A DNA stretch of 64,000 nt from Labrys wisconsinensis (GTDB lineage Bacteria > Pseudomonadota > Alphaproteobacteria > Rhizobiales > Labraceae): the NCBI RefSeq assembly GCF_030814995.1, contig NZ_JAUSVX010000010.1:124001-188000 (forward strand), given 5' to 3'. A model generated the notes under the pieces. That model was not told the DNA's origin, made no database searches, and saw only the letters and a program-made list of their open reading frames with translations. Of the stretch, positions 51,604 to 60,001 are shown piece by piece (position 1 is the first letter of the stretch; every line of letters starts with the position of its first letter). The translations under genes and the position numbers were made by a program.

Positions 51604-51729
51604 ATCGGCCGCACGGCGGGGTGATGCGCCTGGCCATGACGCTGGCGTTCCCGGCCCAGAGCCCCGCCATCTCGATGTTCGAGACGGGCTGCCGGCGTCG
51701 CCGAAGCGGACGTCGGTGCGCCCTTCCTG

Positions 51730-52488
51730 TCACCACGGGATCGTGCCGTTTTCCCAGCGCGTGAACGTCCCCGTCGGGCCATCCGCGCCGAGCAGCGCAA
51801 CCCGCACCGCCTCGCGGGCGCCCTGCTCGAGGGTCTCCGTGCCCGCATATCCGTTGAGGTTCGTCCTGGTGAAGCCCGGGGAGACGGCGTTGACCTTGAT
51901 CCCCTCCGGCTCCAGCTCGATCGCCATGGCAACCGTCAGGGCGTTGAGAGCCGTCTTGGACGCAGGGTAGACGGGGCCGAAGATCGAGCGGTAGGCGAAG
52001 GCCGGATCCGAGTTCGCCGTCAGCGACCCGACGCCGCTCGACACGTTGACGATGCGGGCCTCCGGCGCTTCGCGCAGGAGCGGCAGCATCGCCTGGTAGA
52101 CGGCGAGAACGCCGAACACGTTGGTATCCCACACCGCACGCATCTCATCGAGCGACACGGTGCTCGGGCGCGTCGTCTTCGCGTACTCCTCGATGGACTG
52201 GCCGGGCAGCCTGTTCGTGTTGGAGATCGCCGCGTTCTGGACGAGCACGTCCAGGCGACCGAACTCGGTGCGAACCCGCTCGGCGGCGGCGGCGATCGAA
52301 GCCCGGTCCGTCACGTCGAGCCGGAGCGCGTGGGCGCCCGGGCCGATCTCCTCGGCCGCGGCCACGCCGCGCTCGAAGTTGCGCGATCCGACCAGCACGG
52401 TGAAGCCGTGCGCGACGAGATCCCTGGCGATCTGAAGGCCGATTCCCTGATTGGCCCCAGTGACCAGGGCGACGGGTTTGTCCGGCAT
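51730..52488 (-). CDS. Short-chain dehydrogenase/reductase
   Basis: This 252-residue SDR has TGANQGIGLQIARDLV near residue 10, NAAISN, the catalytic Ser in VNVSSGVGS and YPASK with Tyr and Lys. The insert between the strand-4 motif and the active site (LPGQSIEEYAKTTRPSTVSLDE) is typical of plant-carbonyl-reductase-like SDRs. ATG at 52488 is used because AAGGAG lies at the right distance; an ATG two codons earlier is too close. It follows the aldo/keto reductase on the same strand and is presumably under TetR control with it. Role: NADPH reduction of carbonyls, possibly detoxifying. Confidence 0.9.
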   Translation of the reverse strand: MPDKPVALVTGANQGIGLQIARDLVAHGFTVLVGSRNFERGVAAAEEIGPGAHALRLDVTDRASIAAAAERVRTEFGRLDVLVQNAAISNTNRLPGQSIEEYAKTTRPSTVSLDEMRAVWDTNVFGVLAVYQAMLPLLREAPEARIVNVSSGVGSLTANSDPAFAYRSIFGPVYPASKTALNALTVAMAIELEPEGIKVNAVSPGFTRTNLNGYAGTETLEQGAREAVRVALLGADGPTGTFTRWENGTIPW

Positions 52489-52565
52489 CGTCATCTCCTT
52501 CGAAAGGGTGCTGTCCGGTCCGGCGATCGCCCGGGTTGGCGGGCTATCGGCGCGAATCTTCGGAT

Positions 52566-53597
52566 CTACGCGGCCGCACGTTCGGCGGCAGGCCGGCGGC
52601 GCAGATCGGCCTGCAGGATCGCCGGCGGATTGTAGGCGGCCTCGTTCAACGCGATATCGGTTCCGGGCCGGGCGATCCGATCGATCCCGTCGAGAACGTC
52701 GTCGCCGAGGCGAACCTCGGCACCGGCGAGCAGATCGTCGAGATGCTGCATCGTGCGCGGCCCGAGAATGGCCGACGTCACGCCGGGATGGGCCATCACG
52801 AAAGCCATCGCCATGTGGGTGAGCGACAGCCCCGCCTCCTCCGCCAGCGGGATGAGCTGCTCGACCGCGTCCAGGCTGCGCTCGTCGGACATCTGCCTGG
52901 GGAAGTATTTCACCCGCAGGCTGTCGGGCAATGGCTGTCCCTTGCGATACCGGCCCGTCAGCATCCCTTTGGACAGCGGGCTCCAGACCATCACGCCCAT
53001 GCCATGGCGCTGGCAGGTCGGCAGCATGTCCCGCTCGATGCCGCGGTCGAGGATCGAATAGGGCGGCTGCTCGGTGCGGAAGCGGGCGAGCCCGCGCCGC
53101 TCGGCGACCCACTGCGCTTCGACGATCTCCGACACCGGGAAGGTCGAGGAGCCGATGGCGCGAACCTTGCCAGCGCGCATGAGATCGGTGAGCGCCGACA
53201 AGGTCTCTTCGATGTCGGTGTCCGGCGCCGGCCGATGGATCTGGTAGAGGTCGATATGGTCGGTCTGCAGGCGACGCAGCGAGTTGTCCACCGCCTGCAT
53301 GATCCAGCGCCGCGACGTGCCCTGCTGGTTTGGATCGTCGCCCATCGGCCCGTACACCTTGGTCGCAAGCACGATCCTGTCGCGCCGCCCCTTGAGGGCC
53401 TTGCCGACGATCTCCTCGGACTCGCCGGCGCTGTACCGATCGGCCGTGTCGATGACATTGATGCCGAAGTCCAACGCCTTGTGGATGATGCGGACGCAAT
53501 CCTCGTGATCGGGATTGCCCCCACCGCCGAACATCATCGCGCCCAGGCAATACGGACTGACCTTGATGCCGGTTCGGCCCAACGAACGATACCGCAT
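52566..53597 (-). CDS. Aldo/keto reductase
   Basis: This 343-residue TIM-barrel reductase has the catalytic tetrad: Asp and Tyr in VIDTADRYSAGESEE, Lys in VLATKVYG and His in YQIHRPAPDTD. The NADP phosphate site SAILGPRTMQHLDDLL is near the C-terminus. It reduces aldehydes or ketones with NADPH. It starts the two-gene operon with the SDR and is divergent from a TetR regulator. Two TetR-type operators overlap its promoter, so it is probably induced by a reactive or toxic carbonyl compound. Confidence 0.92.
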   Translation of the reverse strand: MRYRSLGRTGIKVSPYCLGAMMFGGGGNPDHEDCVRIIHKALDFGINVIDTADRYSAGESEEIVGKALKGRRDRIVLATKVYGPMGDDPNQQGTSRRWIMQAVDNSLRRLQTDHIDLYQIHRPAPDTDIEETLSALTDLMRAGKVRAIGSSTFPVSEIVEAQWVAERRGLARFRTEQPPYSILDRGIERDMLPTCQRHGMGVMVWSPLSKGMLTGRYRKGQPLPDSLRVKYFPRQMSDERSLDAVEQLIPLAEEAGLSLTHMAMAFVMAHPGVTSAILGPRTMQHLDDLLAGAEVRLGDDVLDGIDRIARPGTDIALNEAAYNPPAILQADLRRRPAAERAAA

Positions 53598-53657
53598 TGC
53601 CGTCTCCCTGTGCGTCGATCTGGCCAGGATCGCCCTGCCGCGCTATAGAAACCAAGT

Positions 53658-53695
53658 GGAACCGTGTTCCGATTTTATACGGAACAACGTTCCGT
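53658..53695. promoter_or_regulatory. Two TetR operators between the aldo/keto reductase and regulator genes
   Basis: GGAAC-CGT-GTTCC at 53658-53670 and ACGGAAC-AAC-GTTCCGT at 53679-53695 share the core GGAACnnnGTTCC. Their centres are 23 bp apart, close to two helical turns. They lie between the divergent AKR and TetR genes and cover the AKR promoter. Confidence 0.78.
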
Positions 53696-53702
53696 TTTGC
53701 AA
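53674..53702 (-). promoter_or_regulatory. Promoter of the aldo/keto reductase-SDR operon
   Basis: On the minus strand TTGCAA (53702-53697) and TATAAA (53679-53674) are 17 bases apart. The stronger TetR operator fills the spacer, so bound repressor would block RNA polymerase. Confidence 0.6.
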
Positions 53703-53717
53703 GCGGGCTGTGATCGG

Positions 53718-54350
53718 GTGAAGGACGGATCGAAGAAGCAGGACGAGGGGGCGAAGCCTCGCGGGAGCACGGACCGGCCCGTGCGCGCGGACGCCCAGCG
53801 CAACATCGACACTTTGCTCCAGACGGCGATGGCGGTGTTCGCAACCTCCGGAGTGGACGCTCCCGTCCGCGAGATCGCCGAGAAGGCCGGCGTCGGCGTC
53901 GGGACGGTCTACCGCCACTTCCCGCAGCGCGCCGACCTCGTCGCGGCCGTCTTCCGTCGTGAGATCGATGCCTGCGCCGACGCCGCGCCGGCTTTTGCTG
54001 CCGGACACGCGCCGGCCGAGGCGCTGGCGCGATGGATGCAGCGTTATGCGGCCTTCATCGGCGCCAAGCGCGGGCTCGCCAAGGCTCTGCACTCGGGAGA
54101 TCCGGCATTCGACAGCTTGCCCGGCTACTTCGACCAGCGGCTCCGCCCCGCCCTTCGCACGCTTCTCGAGGCCGGGGTCGCCGCCGGCGAGATCCGCGCC
54201 GATGTCGATGCCGACGACCTTCTGGGCGCGGTGGCGAGCCTGTGCATGTCGACCCACAATGCCGGACCCAGCCGCGCGGAGCGCATGGTCGCTCTCCTCG
54301 CCGACGGGCTGCGCCATGGCACGAAGCCATCGGCGGGGACGCCGTCCTGA
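53718..54350 (+). CDS. TetR/AcrR family transcriptional regulator
   Basis: This 210-residue protein has an N-terminal TetR helix-turn-helix (VREIAEKAGVGVGTVYRHFPQRADLVAAVF) and a C-terminal ligand domain with DADDLLGAVASLCMS, typical of the SbtR-like C-terminal family. I place the start at GTG 53718. The frame is open to 53664, but that start lies inside the operator. It should repress the divergent aldo/keto reductase-SDR operon and itself. The exact start codon is uncertain because the ribosome site is weak. Confidence 0.87.
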   Translation: MKDGSKKQDEGAKPRGSTDRPVRADAQRNIDTLLQTAMAVFATSGVDAPVREIAEKAGVGVGTVYRHFPQRADLVAAVFRREIDACADAAPAFAAGHAPAEALARWMQRYAAFIGAKRGLAKALHSGDPAFDSLPGYFDQRLRPALRTLLEAGVAAGEIRADVDADDLLGAVASLCMSTHNAGPSRAERMVALLADGLRHGTKPSAGTPS

Positions 54351-54395
54351 CGGGAGCCGTCATGCCACCGTCGCGTTCAACGCCGGCCGGCGGCA

Positions 54396-54527
54396 ATGAA
54401 AGCTGCGGGCCGCACCATCTTCGCCGCCGGCGGCGGCTCCCGGCTCATGGCGAGGAGCCGCTCGGACATCTCGGCGCTCGACGTCCTGATCGAGAGCTAT
54501 CGCGCGGCTGGGCTTTCATCGGCGTGA
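54396..54527 (+). pseudogene. Unrecognised short reading frame in a remnant region
   Basis: This 43-codon frame (MKAAGRTIFAAGGGSR at the start, DVLIESYRAAGL near the end) has no visible domain and only a weak ribosome site. It lies in the 465-bp stretch 54351-54815 between the TetR and GntR genes, next to a VapC fragment. It may be the leftover of a larger gene. Nothing else is seen in the stretch. Confidence 0.25.
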
Positions 54528-54563
54528 AAGGCGGCAGCTTCATGCCGATGCCGGCCCGACGGG

Positions 54564-54782
54564 ATCCTGCTGCCCGACCTGCCCTCCGCCTGTTCCGCGT
54601 GGAAGCGCCTGATTGCCACCCACGACGTGATGGGCGCCGAGGTGCACGACGCCCGCCTCGTCGCCACCATGATCGTCCATGGCGTCGACCGCATTCTCAC
54701 CGTCAGCACGGGAGATTTCGCGCGCTTCCCCGTGAGCGCCGTTCATCCCACGTCGATTCTCGCGTCACCGCCGGCGCGCTGA
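54564..54782 (+). pseudogene. Truncated VapC (PIN) toxin fragment
   Basis: The frame from 54564 encodes 72 residues that align without gaps to the C-terminal half of the toxin at 42203-42658. Long identical stretches include VHDARLVATMIVHGVDRIL, GDFARFPVSAVHP and the end PPAR. The N-terminal half with the first acidic residue and any antitoxin gene are missing, so it is dead. It shows a second insertion or duplication of the same toxin-antitoxin lineage about 12 kb away. Confidence 0.82.
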
Positions 54783-54815
54783 AGCGTCGCTCCACGGGCT
54801 GAAGAGCTGAGCGGC

Positions 54816-55517
54816 TCACGCCTTCAGCGCGGCCAGGATCGGCCGTGCTCCTTGATCGATGTCGGCCGCCATGGCCGCCCGCGCGCCGGCGCCGTCGCGG
54901 TCGCGCAGGCAGGCGATCGCCTTGAAATGGGGGTGCTCCGCCCGGGCCCAGACCTGCGTGCGGCCGGCGTAGAAATGGTTGAGCGTCGGGCCGCATTGCA
55001 GCCACAGGCCCTCGATCATGCGGACCAGCACGGGCAGCCGGCTGAGACGGCACAGCGCGAAGTGGAATTCCTCGTTGAGCGCCAGGGCCTCTTCGAGGTT
55101 GTCCGCGTCCTGCGCTTCGAGATGCCGGTGCTGCAGGCGCGCCAGCCGGTCGATATCGGCGGGCGCCGCCTCCTGCGCCGCCCGCTCGGCCGCCATGCCC
55201 TCGAGCTCCATGCGGATGTCGCGGATCTCCTGATATTGCCGGCGTGTCAGGTCCGGCACCATGACCGTGTTGCGGTGATCGAGCACCAGCGCCTGCTCGG
55301 AGGCCAGCCGAAACAGCGCCTCGCGCACCGGCGTGGTGCTGATGCCGAGCTCGGAGGCCAGCGTGCGCGACACCAGCCGCTCACCCGGCTTGAGCCGGCC
55401 GCGCATGAGGTAGCGCCGGACCTCCTCATAGGCGCGCTGGCTGAGGCTGCTGCGCTCGAGCGGGGCGAAGCGCTCCCCCTCCCGCCCGTCGTGCTCGCTG
55501 ATCTGATTGTTCGACAT
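54816..55517 (-). CDS. GntR family regulator, FCD subfamily
   Basis: This 233-residue protein has a winged helix (RGRLKPGERLVSRTLASELGISTTPVREALFRLASEQAL) and an all-helical FCD effector domain, with metal-ligand candidates in NEEFHFALCRL and HPHFKAIACL. It is divergent from the ThDP-enzyme operon at 55588 and presumably controls it. A perfect TGTTATAACA palindrome sits 17 bases upstream of its ATG and overlaps the -10 region of the opposite promoter. FCD regulators usually sense small organic acids. Confidence 0.92.
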   Translation of the reverse strand: MSNNQISEHDGREGERFAPLERSSLSQRAYEEVRRYLMRGRLKPGERLVSRTLASELGISTTPVREALFRLASEQALVLDHRNTVMVPDLTRRQYQEIRDIRMELEGMAAERAAQEAAPADIDRLARLQHRHLEAQDADNLEEALALNEEFHFALCRLSRLPVLVRMIEGLWLQCGPTLNHFYAGRTQVWARAEHPHFKAIACLRDRDGAGARAAMAADIDQGARPILAALKA

Positions 55518-55544
55518 TGACACCCGGCAATCTTGTTATAACAT
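55517..55544 (+). promoter_or_regulatory. Promoter of the ThDP-enzyme operon with GntR operator
   Basis: TTGACA (55517-55522) and TAACAT (55539-55544) are 16 bases apart. The perfect palindrome TGTTATAACA (55534-55543) overlaps the -10 box, as expected for repression by the divergent GntR/FCD protein. The -35 overlaps the regulator's own start codon. Confidence 0.55.
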
Positions 55545-55587
55545 GCAACACATAACATAAAATCCCACGGGGAGGAAGGCTGCAGCC

Positions 55588-57321
55588 ATGAATTCGGCCA
55601 GCACCATGAGCACGGCGGGCTCGAACCGGACCGTGGCGGACCGCATCGCCGAGGCCTTTTCCCGCCACGGCGTTTCCGTCGTCTTCGGGCAGAGCATCCC
55701 GACCGCCTTCCACCTCGCCGCGCCCCATCACGGCATCCGGCAGGCCGCCTACCGGGCCGAGAACGCCGGCGGCATCATGGCCGACGGCTATGCCCGCATC
55801 GCCAACCGCGTCTCGGTCGTCACCGCGCAGAACGGCCCCGCGGCGACGCTGCTGGTGCCCCCGCTTGCCGAAGCGCTGAAGGCCTCGGTGCCTGTCGTGG
55901 CGCTGGTGCAGGACGTGCCGGCGGCGCAGGCCGACAAGAACGCCTTCCAGGAGTTCGACCATGTTCGCCTGTTCGACGCCGTCGCCAAATGGGTCCGCCG
56001 GATCGAGCGGCCCGAGCGCGTCGACGACTATGTCGACATGGCCTTCACCGCCGCCGCCTCGGGCCGCCCCGGGCCGGCGGTGCTGCTCGCCCCGGCCGAC
56101 GTGCTGAGCCTGCCCGCCGGGCCTGCTCCGGCCCGCCAGGCCAGCCTCGGCCGCTTTCCCGTCGACCGCGCGGTCGCCGATCCCGCCCGGATCGCCGAGG
56201 CCGCGGCGCTGCTGGCCGGCGCCCAGGCGCCGCTCCTCGTTGCCGGCGGCGGCGTGCATCTATCCGCAGCCACCGCGGCCCTCGCTCATCTGCAGGAGGC
56301 CTGCTCGCTGCCGGTGGCCACCACCGTCATGGGCAAGGGCACCGTCGACGAGACCCATCCCCTGTCTCTCGGCGTGATCGGTTACTTCATGGGCCCGGGC
56401 AGCCGCACCCGGGCCATGCGTCCCCTGGTCGAGGAGGCCGACGTCATCCTGTTCGTCGGGGCGCGGACCAACCAGAACGGCACCGACAGCTGGTCGCTGT
56501 TCCCGCCTGAGGCCCGCTACATCCATCTCGACGTCGACGGCGCCGAGGTCGGGCGCAACTACGAGGCGCTGCGGCTGGTCGGCGATGCGCGGCTCACCCT
56601 GGAAGCCCTCGCCGAGCGGATGGGCGACCTCGACCTGTCGCGCCGCGCCCGGGCGCGGGCCGAGGTCTCAGAGGCGATCGCGACCGCCCTGCGAGACTGG
56701 CGCAACACCATCGAACGCATCACCACCGAGGACCGGCGCCCGATCCGTCCGGAGCGCCTGATGGCCGAGATCGACGCCGTGCTGACGCCGCAGACCATCA
56801 CCGTGGCGGACGCGAGCTATTCCTCGATCTGGATCGCCAACTATCTCACCGCCCGCGGCGCCGGCCAGCGCTTCCTGACGCCGCGCGGCCTGGCGGGGCT
56901 GGGCTGGGGCCTGCCCTTCGCCATTGGCGCCCAGTTCGCCGAGCCTGCCCGGCCGGTGATCTGCGTCAGCGGCGACGGCGGCTTCGCCCATTGCTGGGCC
57001 GAGCTCGAGACGGTGGTGCGCCACAAGCTGCCGATCGTCATGATCGTGCTCAACAACCAGATCCTCGGCTACCAGAAGCACGGCGAGACCGTTGTCTTCA
57101 ACGCCTATACCGACGCGGTCGACTTCGTGCCGGTCGACCATGCCGCGATCGCCCGGGCCTGCGGCTGCGAGGGCGTACGCATCGAGGATCCCGCCGAATT
57201 CGGCCCGCGGCTGCGCCAGGCGATCGCAGCCCGCAAGCCGGTCCTGTTCGACGTGATCATCGACGAGGACGCACATCCGCCGATCACCGGCTTCGGCGAC
57301 CGCTTCGCATCGCCGTTCTGA
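55588..57321 (+). CDS. Thiamine-diphosphate-dependent enzyme, acetolactate synthase-like
   Basis: This 577-residue protein has the three-domain ThDP fold. The catalytic Glu is in YRAENAGGIMADGYARI, and the ThDP/Mg motif is GDGGFAHCWAELETVVRHKLPIVMIVLNN, cited here by its ends, near residues 460-490. The middle FAD/nucleotide-like domain has PLLVAGGGVHLS. Such enzymes make or break C-C bonds next to a carbonyl, or hydrolyse ring diketones as IolD does. It is the first gene before a ribose-type importer and a cyclase-family hydrolase, so a catabolic role is more likely than valine synthesis. No small regulatory subunit is nearby. Confidence 0.9.
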   Translation: MNSASTMSTAGSNRTVADRIAEAFSRHGVSVVFGQSIPTAFHLAAPHHGIRQAAYRAENAGGIMADGYARIANRVSVVTAQNGPAATLLVPPLAEALKASVPVVALVQDVPAAQADKNAFQEFDHVRLFDAVAKWVRRIERPERVDDYVDMAFTAAASGRPGPAVLLAPADVLSLPAGPAPARQASLGRFPVDRAVADPARIAEAAALLAGAQAPLLVAGGGVHLSAATAALAHLQEACSLPVATTVMGKGTVDETHPLSLGVIGYFMGPGSRTRAMRPLVEEADVILFVGARTNQNGTDSWSLFPPEARYIHLDVDGAEVGRNYEALRLVGDARLTLEALAERMGDLDLSRRARARAEVSEAIATALRDWRNTIERITTEDRRPIRPERLMAEIDAVLTPQTITVADASYSSIWIANYLTARGAGQRFLTPRGLAGLGWGLPFAIGAQFAEPARPVICVSGDGGFAHCWAELETVVRHKLPIVMIVLNNQILGYQKHGETVVFNAYTDAVDFVPVDHAAIARACGCEGVRIEDPAEFGPRLRQAIAARKPVLFDVIIDEDAHPPITGFGDRFASPF

Positions 57322-57374
57322 AACGGCGCCGGAATGGCGCTGCACGACAACGACAACAAGCCAGGGAGGGAACG

Positions 57375-58448
57375 ATGGGCAGGACGGAAGACGGAACTTC
57401 GCGCAACGGCAGGCGGCGACGGGCCTTGCTGCTGGCGGCGCTCCTCACCGCGACGGGCCCCGCCTTCGCCGCGGACGAGTACCGCGGCCCCACCGAGCCC
57501 GCCAAGGCACCGCCCGGCATCAAGCTGGCGATCGTCTCCTGTGCGGCGTCGCTGAAGGGCTGCCAGATCCCGGCCGAAGCGGCGGCAGAGGCGGCCAAGG
57601 CCATCGGCTGGCAGACGACGATCTTCGACGGCAAGGCCAACCCCAAGACCCAGTCCAGCGCCATGCTCGACGCGCTCGCCTGGGGCGCGAACGTCATCAT
57701 CTCCAGCTCGATCGACTATCGCAGCATCCAGCTCGCCCTCGGCCAGGCGAAGAAGGCGGGCGTGCCCGTCGTCTCGGTCGGCCAGGGCGGCGACACGCCC
57801 AATGCCCTGCCGGTGCTGGAGCCGGGCCAGCTCGCCTGGGCCTTCGCCATCGATCCCGACAATCTCGCGCTCGGACGGGCGATCGGCGAATGGATCGTTA
57901 GGGATGCCGGCGGCAAGGCCAATGTCGTCGCCTTCAACGACAAGGAGTTCGATTCCGTCGACACCCAGCACAAGGGCATCATGGAGGTCTTCGCCAAATG
58001 CGGCGGCTGCACCGCCGACGAGCAGTCCTTCTCCGCCAACCAGATCGCCACCAATCTCGGCCAGCAGGTGGTGGGCTATCTGCGCGCCCACCCGGCCGTG
58101 ACCTATGTCTACATGCCCTACGACCCCGCCGCCTTCGCCGTCGCGGCCGCCCTGCGCCAGGCGGGCCTCGGCAAGCGGGTCAAGCTCGCCAGCCTCCTCG
58201 GCGACGAGGAGAACCTCGACCTGATCCGCCGGGGCGACGTCCAGGTCGCCGACGTGGCGTTCGACACCACCTATGAAGGCTATGCCGCGGTCGACCAGAT
58301 CATCCGCCATCTCAACAAGCAGCCGCTGTTCGAGCCGCACGGCGAGAATGTGCCGATGCTGGTGCTCGACAAGACCAACCTGCCGGAGAAGGGCAATTGG
58401 GTCGCCTCGAGCGGCTACAAGGAGAAGTTCCTCGCCCTGTGGAAGTGA
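57375..58448 (+). CDS. Periplasmic substrate-binding protein, sugar ABC type
   Basis: This 357-residue protein has a twin-Arg-like, Arg-rich start (RNGRRRRALLLAALLTATGPAFAA) that forms a signal peptide cleaved near residue 33. The type 1 binding fold follows: IKLAIVSCAASLKGCQIPAEAAAEAAKAIG, WGANVIISSSIDYRSIQLALGQAKKAGVPVVSVGQ and FNDKEFDSVDTQHKGIMEVF. Four Cys in the mature protein (SCAASLKGCQ, KCGGC) could form disulfides, which is unusual for this family. GGGAGGGAAC precedes the ATG. It feeds the ATPase and single permease that follow. Confidence 0.9.
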   Translation: MGRTEDGTSRNGRRRRALLLAALLTATGPAFAADEYRGPTEPAKAPPGIKLAIVSCAASLKGCQIPAEAAAEAAKAIGWQTTIFDGKANPKTQSSAMLDALAWGANVIISSSIDYRSIQLALGQAKKAGVPVVSVGQGGDTPNALPVLEPGQLAWAFAIDPDNLALGRAIGEWIVRDAGGKANVVAFNDKEFDSVDTQHKGIMEVFAKCGGCTADEQSFSANQIATNLGQQVVGYLRAHPAVTYVYMPYDPAAFAVAAALRQAGLGKRVKLASLLGDEENLDLIRRGDVQVADVAFDTTYEGYAAVDQIIRHLNKQPLFEPHGENVPMLVLDKTNLPEKGNWVASSGYKEKFLALWK

Positions 58449-58462
58449 GCCGGGAGCGTCTC

Positions 58463-60001
58463 ATGGAGAGCGTCGAAACCTTTGGGCTGACCAAGATCTT
58501 CGCCGGGCGCAAGGTCGTGCGCGACGTCGACCTGAAGGTCCGGGCCGGCGCGATCCATGCCCTGCTCGGCGCCAACGGCAGCGGCAAGTCGACGCTGGTC
58601 AAGCTCCTGACCGGCGTCTACCGGCCCGACGGCGGCACCATCGCCGTCGGCGGGCGGCGATTGCCGTCCATCGCCTCTCCGCATGCCGCGGGTGCCCTCG
58701 GCATCGCCGTGGTGCACCAAGAGGCGCCGCTGATCGAGACCTTCTCGATCGCCGAATGCATCGCCCAGTTCCGCGGCTACCCCACCCGGGCCGGGCGCAT
58801 CCAATGGGGCCGGCTCCACCGCGAGGTCCGCGGCATGCTGGAGCGCTTCGACCTGGCGCTCGACCCTGCCATGCTCGCCGGCCGGCTCAGCGCGGCCGAA
58901 CGGGCCCTCGTCGCCGTGATCATCGCCCTCGACCGCGTCGGGTCCGACCTCAGGCTGCTGATCCTCGACGAGGTGACGGCCTCGCTGCCCCGCAACCAGG
59001 CCGAGCCCTATCTCGACCGCATCGCCGCGCTCGCCAGGTCGGGCGTCGCGGTCCTGATGGTGACGCATCGCCTGGCCGAGCTCGACGGCCGCGCCGCGCG
59101 GGCGACCGTGCTGCGCGACGGCGCCGTCGCCTATGAGGCCGAGGCGGACGGGATCGACGAGCGCCGGCTCATCGACGAGATGGTCGGCCCGGCGAGCCCG
59201 GGCGCGGCCCGGTCTGCGGCGCCGAGTGAGCCGGGCCTGCTGCGCCGACTCTGGGCCGGCCGGGACGCGGCCCGGCGGCGGGACGGGGCGGCCGGCGTCG
59301 CGCTCGCGGCGACGAGCCTGCGCGGCGCCGGCCTGCGCGATCTTTCCTTCGAGGTCCGCGCCGGCGAAATCGTCGGCATGGCCGGCCTCAGCCAGGGCGG
59401 CGTCGCCGTGCTGCCGAAGATTCTGGCGGGCCTGCAGGCGGTCGAGAGCGGCCGGCTCACGGTCGGCGGCAGGGACTTGCCGCAGCCCTGGACGCCGCGG
59501 GCCCTGATCCGGGCCGGCCTGGCCGTGCTGCCGGCCGACCGGCTGCGCGCCGGCGGCATCCCCAGCCTCACCGTCGCCGAGAACATCCTGCTGCCCGACC
59601 TCGGCCGGTTCTGGATGCGGCCGCGGCGCGAGGCCGATCTCGTCGGCAAGGTCGTCGCGGCCTTCGACATCCGGCCGGCCCTGCCGCAGAGCCTGTTCGG
59701 CAAGCTCAGCGGCGGGAACCAGCAGAAGACGATCCTCGGCAAGTGGCTGGCGCTGCGGCCGACCGTGCTGGTGCTCGACGATCCCACCAACGGCGTCGAT
59801 CCGGCGGCGCGCGAGACCATCTTCGCACGCCTGCGCGAGGCGGCGGCAGAGGGCATCGGCATTCTCGCCTTCTCCACCGAGCCCGAGCAGCTCGCTGCCT
59901 TCTGCTCGCGCCTCATGATCCTCAAGGACGGCACGATCGCCCACGAGCTCGCGGGCGCCGCCCTCGACCGCCGGACCATCAGCCGCTGGTGCTACGCATG
60001 A
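58463..60001 (+). CDS. Sugar ABC transporter ATPase, RbsA type (two ABC domains)
   Basis: This 512-residue protein has Walker A GANGSGKST near residue 36, a weak first signature (LSAAERALVAVIIAL) and Walker B LLILDEVTASL in domain one. Domain two has GLSQGGVAVLPK in place of Walker A, a perfect LSGGNQQKTILGKWLAL and VLVLDDPTNGVDPAA. The linker between domains (AARSAAPSEPGLLRRLWAGRD) is long. Its stop overlaps the permease ATG. It powers import of the ThDP-pathway substrate. Confidence 0.92.
   Translation: MESVETFGLTKIFAGRKVVRDVDLKVRAGAIHALLGANGSGKSTLVKLLTGVYRPDGGTIAVGGRRLPSIASPHAAGALGIAVVHQEAPLIETFSIAECIAQFRGYPTRAGRIQWGRLHREVRGMLERFDLALDPAMLAGRLSAAERALVAVIIALDRVGSDLRLLILDEVTASLPRNQAEPYLDRIAALARSGVAVLMVTHRLAELDGRAARATVLRDGAVAYEAEADGIDERRLIDEMVGPASPGAARSAAPSEPGLLRRLWAGRDAARRRDGAAGVALAATSLRGAGLRDLSFEVRAGEIVGMAGLSQGGVAVLPKILAGLQAVESGRLTVGGRDLPQPWTPRALIRAGLAVLPADRLRAGGIPSLTVAENILLPDLGRFWMRPRREADLVGKVVAAFDIRPALPQSLFGKLSGGNQQKTILGKWLALRPTVLVLDDPTNGVDPAARETIFARLREAAAEGIGILAFSTEPEQLAAFCSRLMILKDGTIAHELAGAALDRRTISRWCYA

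Noticed and set aside
53664-53717. A longer TetR start at 53664.
   Set aside because: It lies inside the first operator and upstream of any likely transcript start; the leader has no family similarity.
54798-54812. GGCTGAAGAGCTGAG is shared with the end of the ABC-2 permease (41769-41783), near both VapC copies, suggesting one duplicated segment.
   Set aside because: A 15-base match is expected a few times by chance in a window of this size and composition, and the flanks and gene order do not align.
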